Shown: in pieces, positions 11,976 through 22,186 of the stretch
How positions within the stretch are numbered: the stretch's first letter is position 1
Layout: every line of letters begins with the position of its first letter
Source: Palaemon carinicauda
Lineage: Eukaryota > Arthropoda > Malacostraca > Decapoda > Palaemonidae
Direction of reading: 5' to 3'
Length of the DNA stretch: 64,000 nucleotides
NCBI RefSeq assembly: GCF_036898095.1
Contig: NC_090735.1
Location: 1,496,163-1,560,162 of the forward strand
The notes under the pieces: model-generated
What the model saw: the letters and a program-made list of their open reading frames with translations, nothing else
The model's database searches: none
Told to the model about the DNA's origin: nothing
Made by a program: the position numbers and the translations under genes

Positions 11976-13076
11976 CTTAACAAGCATCTTGCTGGCACAC
12001 AACAGCTATCTTGGTAAGACATCGACTCTAAACAGTGCCCCAGAAGGAATGACTCTTACAGCAGAAACCTTTCAGCTGATGAGAGGATACGGTTCTCTTT
12101 TACGAGGCTGTTTCGAACCCCCCCTCCCCCCCTCCCCTCCTCAGACCAGCTCTTTATGCCCTAACCGGTCGAATGCAAAACGTCTCCCACTCAAAGAAAA
12201 CTCTGCTGGATTTACTGCTGACCCCATGGCCAATTTTATACCCATCTATTTTTAAACTTTTATGCGTAAATCTATTTATAGCCGGACATGGCGGAGTCTT
12301 ATCCAAGCGCATACAAATGGCTTTAGTGTATCCCGTCACCTGCATCCCAAATTAGCTAGCTTTATTGAGAGAAGAAAATTTCCTCTACTCGCTCATACGA
12401 GTCAAGACACGGGTCAAGATCTCTAGGTGAGACCGAGGCCAATAGAATTTTACTCAATTGGCCTTGGGTGAGACAGCCAACTCGTTCAATCACTTGCGAC
12501 GAACAGCGATTGGTGCCTGGGTCGTTTGGGTATTTTTAGAACAGATCAGACACGCATACCAGCATTGACTTACCTACACCAACATATTCCCAAGCAGGTA
12601 AGGCCTAACGGTGGGGCGTACCTTGGCAGACGATACGCTCCAGAAGTTATGCATTAAGTTACATTTCCAGGTGGCCTCGAGAAGATTACAGGTGTGAAAT
12701 GTTATCGTTAGTCTGATCTTCTTCTTATGCTGATTGCCCGAAGCTTTTCTCCGGACGAGAGCTATAAGAAAAAATGTCATAGCCCCAAAGTTTGTCTCAT
12801 CATAATTCGTCCAAATCTGAAAACTTACATGGGAAACTCCTATCTATTTTTTTCTTTTCTTTTTATAAAATGGAATTCGTGTAAAATTATAGTCCTCATT
12901 TTCAAAATTCTTGCCAAAAAAAAAAAGTTTAATGCTGACCTAGACAAGAAAGATAACATTGGAAGACTGTTTTACCATACTTTTTTCGTTTCTTATAAAA
13001 AAAAAAATGATCAAACCATCGATCTGTTCAGACTAAATTATAGTATTACTGAGATTTCCATTTCGTCAAAACGATA

Positions 13077-13078
<2 letters not shown>
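11976..13078. other. Unique stretch, no gene recognised
   Basis: Mostly single-copy-looking sequence. Short open frames at 11989-12255 and 12727-13077 are unremarkable in composition and have no recognised domain. Homopolymer A runs occur near 12915 and 13000. I cannot support a gene here. Confidence 0.4.

Positions 13079-13080
<2 letters not shown>

Positions 13081-13156
<76 letters not shown>
13081..13156. repeat. (CT)n microsatellite
   Basis: An uninterrupted CT dinucleotide tract with the pyrimidine strand on +. Confidence 0.95.
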
Positions 13157-13159
<3 letters not shown>

Positions 13160-13274
13160 AAGAACACAAAGTATAATCAAACATGAAATACGTTTTATTA
13201 TAAATGTCATCCATTGTTTTTTTTAACGCGAAAACTGAAATACATACATTTACACATACTTCAATAGTTGTGTT

Positions 13275-13278
<4 letters not shown>

Positions 13279-13344
<66 letters not shown>

Positions 13345-13368
13345 CATACATATATATGAGTGGTGACA

Positions 13369-13433
<65 letters not shown>

Positions 13434-13449
13434 GCGTGTGTGTGTGTAG
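13279..13449. repeat. (TA)n and (TG)n compound microsatellite
   Basis: TA tracts at 13279-13340 and 13371-13407 are separated by a short island, followed by TG repeats to 13449. Confidence 0.95.
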
Positions 13450-13567
13450 TGTTGTATGCAAAATAACAGGAACACATCATGAATATATCATAGAGACGAA
13501 ATTAGTGAAGTTTCACTCAGTATTTTCACCTTGTTTATCACAGTCTACAGGGACTAGTGGTTTATTG

Positions 13568-13569
<2 letters not shown>

Positions 13570-13610
<41 letters not shown>
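13570..13610. repeat. (CA)n microsatellite
   Basis: An uninterrupted CA dinucleotide tract of about 40 bp. Confidence 0.95.
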
Positions 13611-13615
<5 letters not shown>

Positions 13616-13654
13616 TAGTTGAAGAATTGGTAATGTTATTTGTGGTAGCTCAAG

Positions 13655-13785
13655 CCCTAACGATTATAACCCCATTTTCATAACTCCTATATTATCTAAA
13701 GTTTTTACACGTCTTGTGGCAAAAACGTCCAAAGAAGTAAGCTGAGGGTAATAATCTGTTCCATGGTTTGCAATTTCCTTTTGAG
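13655..13785 (+). pseudogene. LINE reverse-transcriptase fragment
   Basis: Reading + in broken frames gives peptides that resemble the first conserved block of a CR1/Jockey-type reverse transcriptase: an ITP-S-LLYYLKFL stretch, then AEGNNLFHGLQF. The second matches AEGN-LLPSLQFGF at 40394. Internal stops are present, so this is a small dead fragment. It is followed directly by a tRNA-derived SINE. Confidence 0.55.
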
Positions 13786-13789
13786 GAGA

Positions 13790-13902
13790 CCTTGGCCTCT
13801 TGTGGCGTGGTTGGTTTCGACCTGGCCTTTCATTAGAAGGGGCCAGCGTTCAATCACAAGTATGAGGTAGAAATGTATTTCTATTTGAACTCCATGTTGT
13901 GT

Positions 13903-13904
<2 letters not shown>
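13790..13904 (+). mobile_element. tRNA-derived SINE family 2, copy A
   Basis: The sequence CTCTTGTGGCGTGGTTGG, CGACCTGGCCTTTCATTAGA and GTATGAGGTAGAAATGTATT matches the element at 61870-62060 on the other strand. The B box is decayed (GTTCAATCA against GTTCGATCC in the other copy). The 3' end runs into a TA microsatellite. Confidence 0.65.
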
Positions 13905-13981
<77 letters not shown>

Positions 13982-14023
13982 ATATATATATATATCAGGA
14001 CCGCTGCAGCTTAGCCTGTTACG

Positions 14024-14065
<42 letters not shown>
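13905..14065. repeat. (TA)n then (TTA)n microsatellites
   Basis: TA repeats at 13905-13995 have one TG interruption. After a short gap a TTA run follows at 14026-14065. Confidence 0.95.
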
Positions 14066-14332
14066 TAGAATTGTTATTTTTATTGTTAATATACCTGTTG
14101 ATCTTTATTTTAACTGTTATTATTATACAAAAGTGTAACAAACACAATATAACCAACTTTGGGTATTTCCCCCGTAGAGTTTTATGTTTTTCGGAACATT
14201 CTTGTAAAGAGGCTACTTTGTTGCAAATCTAAAAGTCAGATCTATCTTTTTCCAAGGAGCGACACTTTTGAAAACAGATATTCACCAGTAGCTCTGGGAG
14301 TTTATTCCTTTTAAAACAACGCTTTTCCTTTT

Positions 14333-14995
14333 TGATGTTGTTAATAGTTTATATAGGACATATCTGTTTTGACGTTGTTAATAGTTTATATAGGACATAT
14401 CTGTTTTGACGTTGTTAATAGTTTATATATGACATATCTGTTTTGACGTTGTTAATAGTTTATATAGGACATATCTGTTTTGACGTTGTTAATAGTTTAT
14501 ATAGGACATATCTGTTTTGACGTTGTTAATAGTTTATATAGGACATATCTGTTTTGACGTTGTTAATAGTTTTTATAGGACATATCTGTTTTGACGTTGT
14601 TAATAGTTTATATAGGACATATCTGTTTTGACGTTGTTAATAGTTTATATAGGACATATCTGTTTTGACGTTGTTATATCGGACATATCTGTTTTGACGT
14701 TGTTAATAGTTTATATAGGACATATCTGTTTTGACGTTGTTATATCGGACATATCTGTTTTGACGTTGTTAATAGTTTATATAGGACATATCTGTTTTGA
14801 CGTTGTTAATAGTTTATATAGGACATATCTGTTTTGACGTTGTTAATAGTTTATATAGGACATATCTGTTTTGACGTTGTTAATAGTTTATATATGACAT
14901 ATCTGTTTTTAACGTTGTTAATAGTTTGTATAGGACATGTCTGTTTTTGACGTTGTTAATAGTTTATATAGGACATATCTGTTTTGACGTTGTTA
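14333..14995 (+). repeat. 37-bp tandem array within the LINE 3'UTR
   Basis: About 18 units of GTTAATAGTTTATATAGGAC plus ATATCTGTTTTGACGTT. Two units near 14672 and 14741 lack about 10 bp (GTTATATCGGACAT). Its reverse complement occurs once at 16415-16455 and twice at 1213-1290, inside the corresponding part of other copies. Confidence 0.9.
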
Positions 14996-15138
14996 CTGTT
15001 TTTAGAATGATTTATTGTTAATTTGTTCTCATCATTTATTTATTTCCTTATTTCCTTTCCTCACTGGGCTATTCTTCCCTATTGGAGCCCTTGGGCTTAT
15101 AGCATCTTGCTTTTCCAGCTAGGGTTGTAGCTTGGCTA

Positions 15139-15187
<49 letters not shown>

Positions 15188-15190
15188 TAA
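14333..15190 (+). mobile_element. LINE 3' end, copy 7, with expanded 3'UTR
   Basis: The last 200 bp (14990-15139) match the type-1 LINE 3'UTR and common tail and end in (TAA)n at 15140-15190. Upstream, the module present once or twice in other copies has expanded into a long array (separate entry). No coding remnant is left. Confidence 0.85.
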
Positions 15191-15466
15191 TAATGATAAT
15201 AATAGAGGAGAATGAGAACTATCTGTCGTCTGCAGAAATCGTGTTTAACATCGTCTGCGAGGTCACGCCTTTAACACATTTTTTTTTATTTCAGTTCTCG
15301 CGACAGACAGTAGTAAAACTCAATAAAAAAAAAGAAAAATGATTAAATGAAAGAGAAATAACTCAAAAAAAGAGAAAAGAAAAATAACGCAAAGATAGAG
15401 AAAAGAGAAATAACTCAAGGAAAGATAAATAATTCAAAGAAGATAAATAACTCAAAGAAAGAGAAA

Positions 15467-15470
<4 letters not shown>
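15191..15470. repeat. A-rich imperfect repeat
   Basis: From about 15345, units resembling GAGAAATAACTCAAAGAAA recur with drift. The rest of the stretch shows no gene. Confidence 0.6.
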
Positions 15471-15507
<37 letters not shown>

Positions 15508-15532
15508 ATATGTATGTATATATATGTATATA

Positions 15533-15586
<54 letters not shown>

Positions 15587-15612
15587 CTGTATATATATAC
15601 ATATATATATAA
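15471..15612. repeat. (TA)n with GTATG interruptions
   Basis: Compound TA microsatellite. Confidence 0.9.
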
Positions 15613-16215
15613 AATGGTGTGTAAAGTGTACATATTTATCGTAAGAAAAAAAAATTCGCAATGATGCAAAATTTTTCAAAGAATGATTAAATAGAATAAT
15701 TAGACGAACTCGCATATCTCCTGTTATCAACTGGATAGCAGCTAGTCCAGACGAAGTTGGCCCTATTCCAGCACTTTGGAAAACCGTCTCTATTCCAATT
15801 ATATTGTTAGATGTAAGACCTCTTAGCTCTGAGTAGCCAGACGACTTCGACTTCGACTTCGACTTCGAAGACGAACTGTTGCCTCAAAAAATAACAATCC
15901 TGGATAACTACTTACGTTATCGTTGAACTCTCGCGAAACCCCATTGCTAATCGTGTGAGTTTATGAGGCTGATTGTAGATCGGGGTTCGATTTTAAACCC
16001 TTTTAAAGTGTTTTCACCTTTCAAATGCAAAGACGCGACCTGTTGAATTTAATAGAGGTTATCGTATTATAGTGAAAGAACACTTCCGTATAGTTTTTAT
16101 TAGTTTTGTTCTTTAAAGAAACCCAGTCAAACAGACTAAAAGTCCTTTATTTTTAGACGCAGTTTCTCTCCTCCGAGTCAATTTAGAACTACGAAATCTT
16201 TCCTAACACTAAAAT

Positions 16216-16218
<3 letters not shown>
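15613..16218. other. No gene seen; short CTTCGA repeat
   Basis: Four copies of GACTTC/CTTCGA lie at 15842-15871. Otherwise this is unique A/T-rich sequence with no supported coding region. Confidence 0.4.
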
Positions 16219-16267
<49 letters not shown>

Positions 16268-16832
16268 TAGCCAAGCTACAACCCTAGTTGGAAAAGCAAG
16301 ATGCCATAAGCCTAAGGGCTCCAACAGGGAAGAATAGCCCAGTGAGGAAAGGAAATATGGCAATAAATAAAAGATGAGAGCAAATTAATAATAAATCATT
16401 CTAAAAACAGTAATAACGTCAAAACAGATATGTCATATATAAACTATAAAAAGACTTATGTCAGCCTGTTCAACATAAAAACATTTTCTGCAAGTTTGAA
16501 CTTTTGAAGATCTACTCATTCAACTACCCGATTAGGAAGATCATTCCACAACTTGGTCACAGCTGGAATAAAACTTCTAGAATACTGTGTAGCATTGAGC
16601 CTCATGGTGGAGAAAGAAGTGTGGTATGAACACTTCACAATGCGAAGAGTTCTCTGTTTTATGAAAAGCAGTGACCCATCTCCGGATGCACAAACGGTAC
16701 CATAAAAGCCGGGACAAAGGCACATAAAAGCCACACGCACACACATATGCACACACACACAAACATAGAAGTGTGTGTGACACACGTGCGCGAGGAGGAA
16801 ACATGTAGAGATCCGGGAGGATTTTAATTTAT

Positions 16833-16907
<75 letters not shown>

Positions 16908-16930
16908 TAATATCTGACATTTTATTCACC
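16219..16930 (-). pseudogene. CR1/Jockey-like LINE, 3' fragment with end of ORF2 (copy 8)
   Basis: This is the fullest copy of the TAA-tailed LINE. In element sense (minus) the end of ORF2 reads through RTLRIVKCSYHTSF and YSRSFIPAVTKLWNDLP. That SFIP...LWN-LP block is the characteristic C-terminal end of many non-LTR reverse transcriptases. The frame ends near 16516. A 3'UTR with one 37-bp module, the common tail and (TTA)n at 16219-16264 follow. The copy is 5'-truncated, and its upstream part merges with TG and CT microsatellites. It gives a coding identity to the type-1 tail copies. Confidence 0.75.
16834..16905. repeat. (CT)n microsatellite
   Basis: Pure CT tract, pyrimidines on +. Confidence 0.95.
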
Positions 16931-17084
16931 ATAATTAGATGACGTAATGAAAAACCGAGATATGCATGACATCATTGTGAACGGGTGGTGAATGTCCAAA
17001 TGCCCTCGTCAGCCTCTTTGAGATTCCCGTTGAGATGTCTTAATGGCCAAGACCTTTGTAATTAAAGGAGACACAGACAACTAC

Positions 17085-17436
17085 GAGTTCCGGGAAGAAG
17101 AAGAAGAAGAAGAGGTGAAGAAGAAGAAGAAGATGTTTATAGCGAAGAGAATCCGGAGAATAACACGGATGATAGTGAAATTGACAATGATAAAGATCAT
17201 ATTCATGGTGATAATTATAAGAAGAAGAAGGAAAACTGATAATGAAAGTTATATGAAACAAATAATAGAAGAAGAAGAAGAAGAAGAAGAAGAAGAAGAA
17301 GAAGAAGAAGAAGATGTTTATAGCGAAGAGAATCCGGAGAATAACACGGATGATAGTGAAATTGACAATGATAAAGATCATATTCATGGTGATAATTATA
17401 AGAAGAAGAAGGAAAACTGATAATGAAAGTTATATG
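17085..17436. repeat. 181-bp duplication around (GAA)n
   Basis: A block with AGATGTTTATAGCGAAGAG...AAACTGATAATG occurs at about 17131 and 17312, 181 bp apart, each preceded by a GAA run. The period is not divisible by 3, so the copies fall in different frames of one + open frame (17043-17420): one basic and hydrophobic, one acidic (EENPENNTDDSEIDNDKD). The acidic version could descend from a coding segment, but I see no start, splice site or family. Confidence 0.8.
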
Positions 17437-17474
17437 GAACAAGTAATAGACATAGCGAAGATAACAATTTTCTC

Positions 17475-17782
17475 GTTTACTTTGTCTTCCACTGTCTTGG
17501 TGTAGAGTTCTCTTGCTTGAGGGTAGTACACTCAGGCACACTATTCTATCTTATTTCTCTTCTTTTTTTATTTATTTTTTCTATTTCTGTATGAAAGATT
17601 AATTTGATTTTTTTTTACTCTTACAATATTTTATTTCAATTGTTCATTATTTCTCATGTAGTTTATTTATTTCCTTATTTCCTTTCCTCGATGGGCTATT
17701 TTTCCCTATTGAAACCCTTCGACTTACAGCATTTTTCTTTTTCATCTAAGGTTGTAGCTTGGACAACAACAACAACAACAAC

Positions 17783-17838
<56 letters not shown>
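17475..17838 (+). mobile_element. LINE 3' tail, copy 9, type-2 body
   Basis: The copy begins in the type-2 body (CTTCCACTGTCTTGG, GCACACTATTCTATCT) and continues to the common tail with mutated hairpin arms (GAAACCCTTCGACTT). It ends in an ACA-then-ATA triplet run at 17763-17838. Confidence 0.75.
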
Positions 17839-17840
<2 letters not shown>

Positions 17841-17984
17841 GTCTAAACATTGATCTCCGCAGAATGTTACAGAAATGATAAGACAATTTCTTAGTCTTTC
17901 TTCCATCTGTCAGAAGGAATGGTCATCTTAGCAAGCGAGCAGTCATGCCAGAGCGATTTTTTTAAGTAGCTGATCATATCTGCT

Positions 17985-18099
<115 letters not shown>

Positions 18100-18185
18100 A
18101 ATTGATCACCTTTAATTATTCTTTTAAAAAATGCTGTTTTGTGCCTAATGTAAGATAGACTTTTGTTGTTGTTGTTGTTGTTTTT

Positions 18186-18500
18186 GATTGCCTCCGCCAA
18201 CGAAGTTGGGAGGTGGTTATGTTTTCACCTCTGTTTGTGTGTTTGTGTGTGTGCGTGTATCTTTTTATGAACAGCTTCCTGGCCACAATTTTAATCGTAG
18301 AGTAATGAAACTTGCAGAGATTAGCTGTTATGCAAAAATCTGGGAATGGTTAGATTTTGGAAGGTCAAGGTCAAAGGTCAAGGAAAATATTAATTTCACG
18401 TAATGAGCCATAAGTTTGGACATCGTTGTCACTGAGACTTCAAACTTGGTTCATATTTGAGTGTATGAAAATCCACGCCAATTAATACATGTTAAGGTCA
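18186..18500 (+). mobile_element. Dispersed repeat candidate (GGTCAAGG type)
   Basis: The sequence opens GATTGCCTCCGCCAACGAAG, continues through GTTATGTTTTCACC and TTTGTGTG repeats, and includes AAGGTCAAGGTCAAAGGTCA. I recognise this combination only as a widely scattered invertebrate repeat, with no class assigned. There is one copy in the window and the ends are approximate. Confidence 0.4.
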
Positions 18501-18745
18501 AAGGCAGTTTATTTTGTTTTGAGGGGACAACAATAGACTATTTCCGCTAGCAGCTGTTTCTACAAGCTTCGAATATTTATGTTCCGTTGTTGTCAAACAA
18601 TCATGGGACTGTAGCCATATTTGAAAATTATCTAAGTTGTCTGATGAAAAAAAAAAAAACTTAGCCTTGATTCTAAACCTGTAGAATATGGAAATGTATA
18701 TTGAGGAATGTAAGAGAAAAGGCATCCTATTATCAATTTTTTTTA

Positions 18746-18904
18746 ATGAGACGCATTTGTAATGACTCGTAGGGGTGCCCTTTTAGCTCGGAAAAATTTC
18801 CTACTATCTGATTGGTTAAAATTATTTTGTCCAATTAATCAGCAAGTAGGAAAATTTTCTAAGCTAAAAGGGCACCCCTGCGAGTCAGTACAAATGGGCG
18901 TCAT
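18746..18904. mobile_element. Foldback MITE, copy B (159 bp)
   Basis: Same hairpin architecture and same length as copy A (1380-1538): arms begin ATGAGACGCATTTG and end CAAATGGGCGTCAT, with AGGGGTGCCCTTTTAGC and GGGCACCCCTGCGAG as the complementary cores. Many point differences from copy A show it is not a recent local duplicate. Confidence 0.8.
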
Positions 18905-19010
18905 TAAGCAATTGAGTATAGTGATGTTCAGTTTTCATTCTGTGATTCAGGAGGCAGTTTGGGTCCATCTTTCCTCAGCACTTCGAGAATCAAATAGACA
19001 GAAATATCCA

Positions 19011-19012
<2 letters not shown>

Positions 19013-19080
<68 letters not shown>

Positions 19081-19170
19081 TAGCTTAGCTACAGCCCTAG
19101 TTAGAAAAGCAGGATGCTATAAGCCCAAGGGATCCAACAGGGAAATATAGTCCAGTCAGGAAAAGAAAGC
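19013..19170 (-). mobile_element. LINE 3' tail, copy 10
   Basis: A TTA run (19013-19079) and about 90 bp of common tail (GCTACAGCCCTAGTTAG, AAGCCCAAGGGATCC). It ends about 30 bp upstream of a candidate exon. Confidence 0.75.
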
Positions 19171-19202
19171 AAAGTTGACTTCCATCTGTCTCTTCTGCAC
19201 AG

Positions 19203-19479
19203 ATCACACGAAGGCAGACGACTGCAAGCCCTCCAAGGCACACAGCAGCAGCGGCAGAAAGTCGAAAAAGCACAAGAGTCGCCAGCAGGAGCTGGAGGAA
19301 CATCAGATAGAGGAACTCCTGCAGCGTCAGGTTTTGATGAAGCACGTGCAAGAGGTCGTTCTTGGAGAGGACAGCAACAACCCGAGCATCATGGATGGCG
19401 GAGGGGGGAAGTGGACAGCAGCTTCCAGAGGAAAGCATCTTCAAAGAAAAAGGGAAGAAAAGCAAAAGGAAGAAGAAAA
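19203..19479 (+). CDS. Candidate exon 1 of an unidentified K/E-rich gene
   Basis: The stretch is more GC-rich than its surroundings. It is preceded by a good pyrimidine tract and acceptor (CTGTCTCTTCTGCACAG, ending 19202) and followed by a GTAAGC donor at 19480. One frame is open throughout. It encodes a Ser/Lys-rich start (DDCKPSKAHSSSGRKSKKHK), then a probable amphipathic or coiled-coil helix (ELEEHQIEELLQRQVLMKHV), then a basic/acidic tail (LQRKREEKQKEEEK). Entry phase is 1 and exit phase 2. A second frame is also open across the exon but ends inside exon 2. I do not recognise the family, and no other exon or start was found. Confidence 0.42.
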
Positions 19480-19500
19480 GTAAGCAAAGACAATGAAAGG

Positions 19501-19502
<2 letters not shown>

Positions 19503-19577
<75 letters not shown>

Positions 19578-19640
19578 ATTACGCAAAATTTGTATCTTCA
19601 TATGAATGCATTAATTTTAATTCTTTATTACAAAATCAAT

Positions 19641-19701
<61 letters not shown>
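19503..19701. repeat. Two (CT)n microsatellites
   Basis: CT tracts at 19503-19575 and 19643-19701, both pyrimidine on +, within the putative intron. Confidence 0.95.
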
Positions 19702-19702
<1 letters not shown>

Positions 19703-19719
19703 AACACAAATATATATAC

Positions 19720-19728
<9 letters not shown>

Positions 19729-19790
<62 letters not shown>
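19729..19790. repeat. (TA)n microsatellite
   Basis: Pure TA tract ending in GTATG. Confidence 0.95.
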
Positions 19791-19793
<3 letters not shown>

Positions 19794-19795
19794 CA

Positions 19796-20130
19796 TCGGT
19801 GGTTGCTAGTCCACTACAGGACAAATGCCTCAAACATGCTCCACACATATCTGTTATTGGTCTTTCCAAGCCAGTTTATACCCGCAAATTTTCTTAGCTC
19901 GTCAATCTGTCGTCTTCTCTTCCTTCCCTGCTTCGTTTGCGATCTCTAGGGACCCATTCTGTTATTCTTAATGTCCATCGATTATCTGTCATTCTTATTT
20001 TATGCCCTGCACATGTCCATTTCTTTTCTTACATGTTGTTAGAATATCGTCTACTTCTCATAATGTTATTCCCATCATTATTCTTTTCATAGCTCTTTGA
20101 GTTATAACTAGCTTGTGGTCTAAGGCTTTA
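19796..20130 (-). pseudogene. RTE-like LINE remnant, C-terminal end
   Basis: The minus strand reads KKWTCAGHKIRMTDNRWTLR followed by ITEWVPRDRKRSR between about 20036 and 19905. This resembles the conserved post-RT segment W-AGH-R-TDNRW of RTE-type endonuclease-reverse transcriptases. A deletion near 20045-20060 and frame breaks toward 19860 show it is dead. The clade assignment is by memory of the motif only. Confidence 0.65.
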
Positions 20131-20154
20131 GTAAGGCTCCAAATTTGAGATACT

Positions 20155-20762
20155 ACCGCTAGAGAGTTATGGGGACCTTTGACTGGATCCTTCTCTCTGG
20201 TTACGGTTCTTTCCCTTTGCCTACACATACACCGAATAGTCTGGCCTATTCTTTAAAGATTCTCCTCTGTCCTCATACACCTGACAACACTGAGATTACC
20301 AAACAATTCTTCACGCAAGAGGTTAACTACTACACTGCAATTGCTCAGTAGCTACTTTCCTCTTGGTAAGGGTAGAAGAGACTCTTTAGCTATGATAAGC
20401 AGCTCTTCTAGGAGAAGTACACTCCAAAATCAAACCATTGTTCTCTAGTCTTGGGTAGTGCCATAGCCTCTGTACCATGGTCTTCCACTGTCTTGGGTTA
20501 GAGTTCTCTTGGTTGAGGGTACACTCGGGCACACTATTCTATCTAATTTTTCTTCCTCTTGTTTTGTTAAAGTATTTATTATTTATATAGGAATTATTCA
20601 TATTAATGTTTTAACTGTCCTTAAAATGTTTTATTTTTCCTTGTCTCCTTTCCTCACTGGGCTATTTTTCCTGTTGGAGCTCCTGGGCTTATAGCATTCT
20701 GCTTTTCCAACTAGGGTTGTGCTTAGCAATTAATAATAATAATAATGATAATAATAATAATA
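20155..20762 (+). mobile_element. LINE 3' tail, copy 11, longest type-2 body
   Basis: This is the longest type-2 copy. It has CTCCTCTGTCCTCATACACC, GTACCATGGTCTTCCACTG and GGTACACTCGGGCACAC, then the common tail and TAA repeats (20731-20762). It lies in the same orientation as the candidate gene, inside its putative intron. No coding frame is recognisable. Confidence 0.8.
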
Positions 20763-20894
20763 AGGGTTGGACTATCTGCTTAAGTACTTTTCTTGTTAAA
20801 GCAAAGTGGCATTTTATTTTTCATAATCTCATTTGTATGCCAATAGCTCTCCATATCATGCTTATCCTTCTTTTAATTTCGGTCTCATGTATTA

Positions 20895-20898
<4 letters not shown>

Positions 20899-20966
<68 letters not shown>
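20899..20966. repeat. (CT)n microsatellite
   Basis: Pure CT tract about 30 bp upstream of the candidate exon 2 acceptor, pyrimidines on +. Confidence 0.95.
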
Positions 20967-20970
<4 letters not shown>

Positions 20971-20994
20971 TAATGGAACTATTTTACCTTTCAG

Positions 20995-21153
20995 AATGCG
21001 AGAAAAGCCGCAAACGAAGAAGAAAAGACCAAAAGTCCAGAAAAGATCACGCCTGATCTTTCTCTCCTCTCTCTCTCCTACGAATGTGAATGGCGATGTG
21101 GATGAGAACAGCAGAAAGGATGTGAAACGAGAAATAAAGGAAGGGGAAGAAAG
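20995..21153 (+). CDS. Candidate exon 2 of the unidentified K/E-rich gene
   Basis: The acceptor is TTTTACCTTTCAG (ending 20994) and the donor GTAGGAA (21154). The exon is 159 bp (53 codons), so its phase 2 entry and exit are symmetric. It joins exon 1 in frame without a stop, giving a Lys/Arg-rich start (MREKPQTKKKRPKVQKRSR), a short hydrophobic LIFLSSLS patch and an acidic/basic end (NGDVDENSRKDVKREIKEG). The frame stays open into the donor, so further exons would be needed; none was found before 64000. Low complexity means chance openness is possible. Confidence 0.4.
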
Positions 21154-21333
21154 GTAGGAAATGGAGGAAAATTCGATAGTTACGTGAAAAAATAAATGAG
21201 TTTTGAAATCAAGAGGCAGAGATATTCGGAAGGAAGTCAGGGAAGCGAAGTGAAGTGGACAGATTGGCCCTCTTCTGTTTTGTTTCGACTCGTTGAAATA
21301 GGATTGATTCACACCAGGACCTGATTGAGTCCT

Positions 21334-21662
21334 GATTCACACTATCGGTCCAGTCGCGCTCCGCTCTCGCTCCAGTCACGGTCCGGTCCGCTCTCGCACC
21401 GGTCTCGCTCCGGTCCGCTCTCGCACCGATCTCGCTCCGGTCATGATATAAAAAAAATCAATATGTACAATAACAGGCTAATACTCACTGCGTAAATACA
21501 TATCCTAGTATCATAATTGTATATTCCTATACAATTATGCTTTTTTTCCTTATATTTATAATTTTACCAAGACTGATCGGACCGAGAGCGAACCGAAGGT
21601 GTATACAGTACCTAGATCGAACCGAGACTGGAGCGTGACCGGACCGATAGTGCGAATCAACC
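21334..21662. mobile_element. GC-rich foldback element
   Basis: The left end GATTCACACTATCGGTCC is matched in inverted orientation by GGACCGATAGTGCGAATC at the right end. The arms are filled with short CGGTCCGCTCTCGCACC-like repeats (left) and the complement of the same words (right: CCGAGAGCGAACCG, GGAGCGTGACC). The loop (about 21445-21560) is A/T-rich. No coding capacity is seen. It looks like a non-autonomous DNA transposon of unknown superfamily. Confidence 0.65.
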
Positions 21663-21849
21663 CATATTGTACAGCATTGTTTAGACATGTCTATATTTTC
21701 CAGTGCCATGAACAAAACCGAGAATATCTAGAGGCAGCTCAAAGATTCTGATAATTTACAAAGTACTATAAATCATGTACAGAGGCTCCTCAACTTACGA
21801 ACTTAATTGGTTCCAAGACGGTGTTTGTAAGTCGAATTTTGTTGAACGG

Positions 21850-21990
21850 GTATATGGCCGAGGACTATGAAGCGTGAAGTATGAGATGATGATGAATAGG
21901 GAAGTATTGAATTAAAAGCTCAAGATAGAAACGACCGGCAAAATCTAATCGAGGCCCTTTGCGTCAATAGGCGTACGAGGAGATGATGAT
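21850..21990 (+). pseudogene. LINE ORF2 C-terminus remnant
   Basis: From about 21905 the + frame reads SIELKAQDRNDRQNLIEALC then VNRRTRR and two stops, followed by GATGATGG. The D-R-D-W-R-N-L-x-E-A-L-C-V-N-R pattern is a common last segment of non-LTR retrotransposon ORF2. Upstream frames are broken. Confidence 0.55.
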
Positions 21991-22186
21991 GGTTAAAGGG
22001 AAAGAAGACTAAATTAACTTGAAAAAAAGATAATTGTATTTTCTGCTGGTAAATTTTGATAGGTTTGAAAAGAGCCAAGTTTATTGAGAAGGTTTTTATG
22101 TGAAGCAAAGCTAAATACAAGGAGTCAATTATCACCCTATATCCTGATGGTGAACGTTGCCACTTCTGGATATGTTTAGGAAAATT

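Noticed and set aside
8701..11980. Pro/Ser-rich and Arg-rich repetitive proteins on both strands
   Set aside because: The frames come from the 64/93-bp array and drift with unit length. No start context or conservation between units in one frame.
13038..13475. Tyr/Ile- and Arg/Glu-repeat ORFs
   Set aside because: Translations of TA, TG and CT microsatellites. The same applies to similar frames at 17891, 19636, 25701 and 27261.
19411..19605. Alternative frame of the candidate exon (DSSFQRKASSKKKG...)
   Set aside because: It is open across exon 1, but when spliced to exon 2 it meets a TGA near 21100, whereas the chosen frame stays open through both donors.
21780..21850. Small MITE fragment (CTTACGAACTTAATTGG type)
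   Set aside because: It resembles a scattered repeat, but only one short piece is present and its ends cannot be defined.
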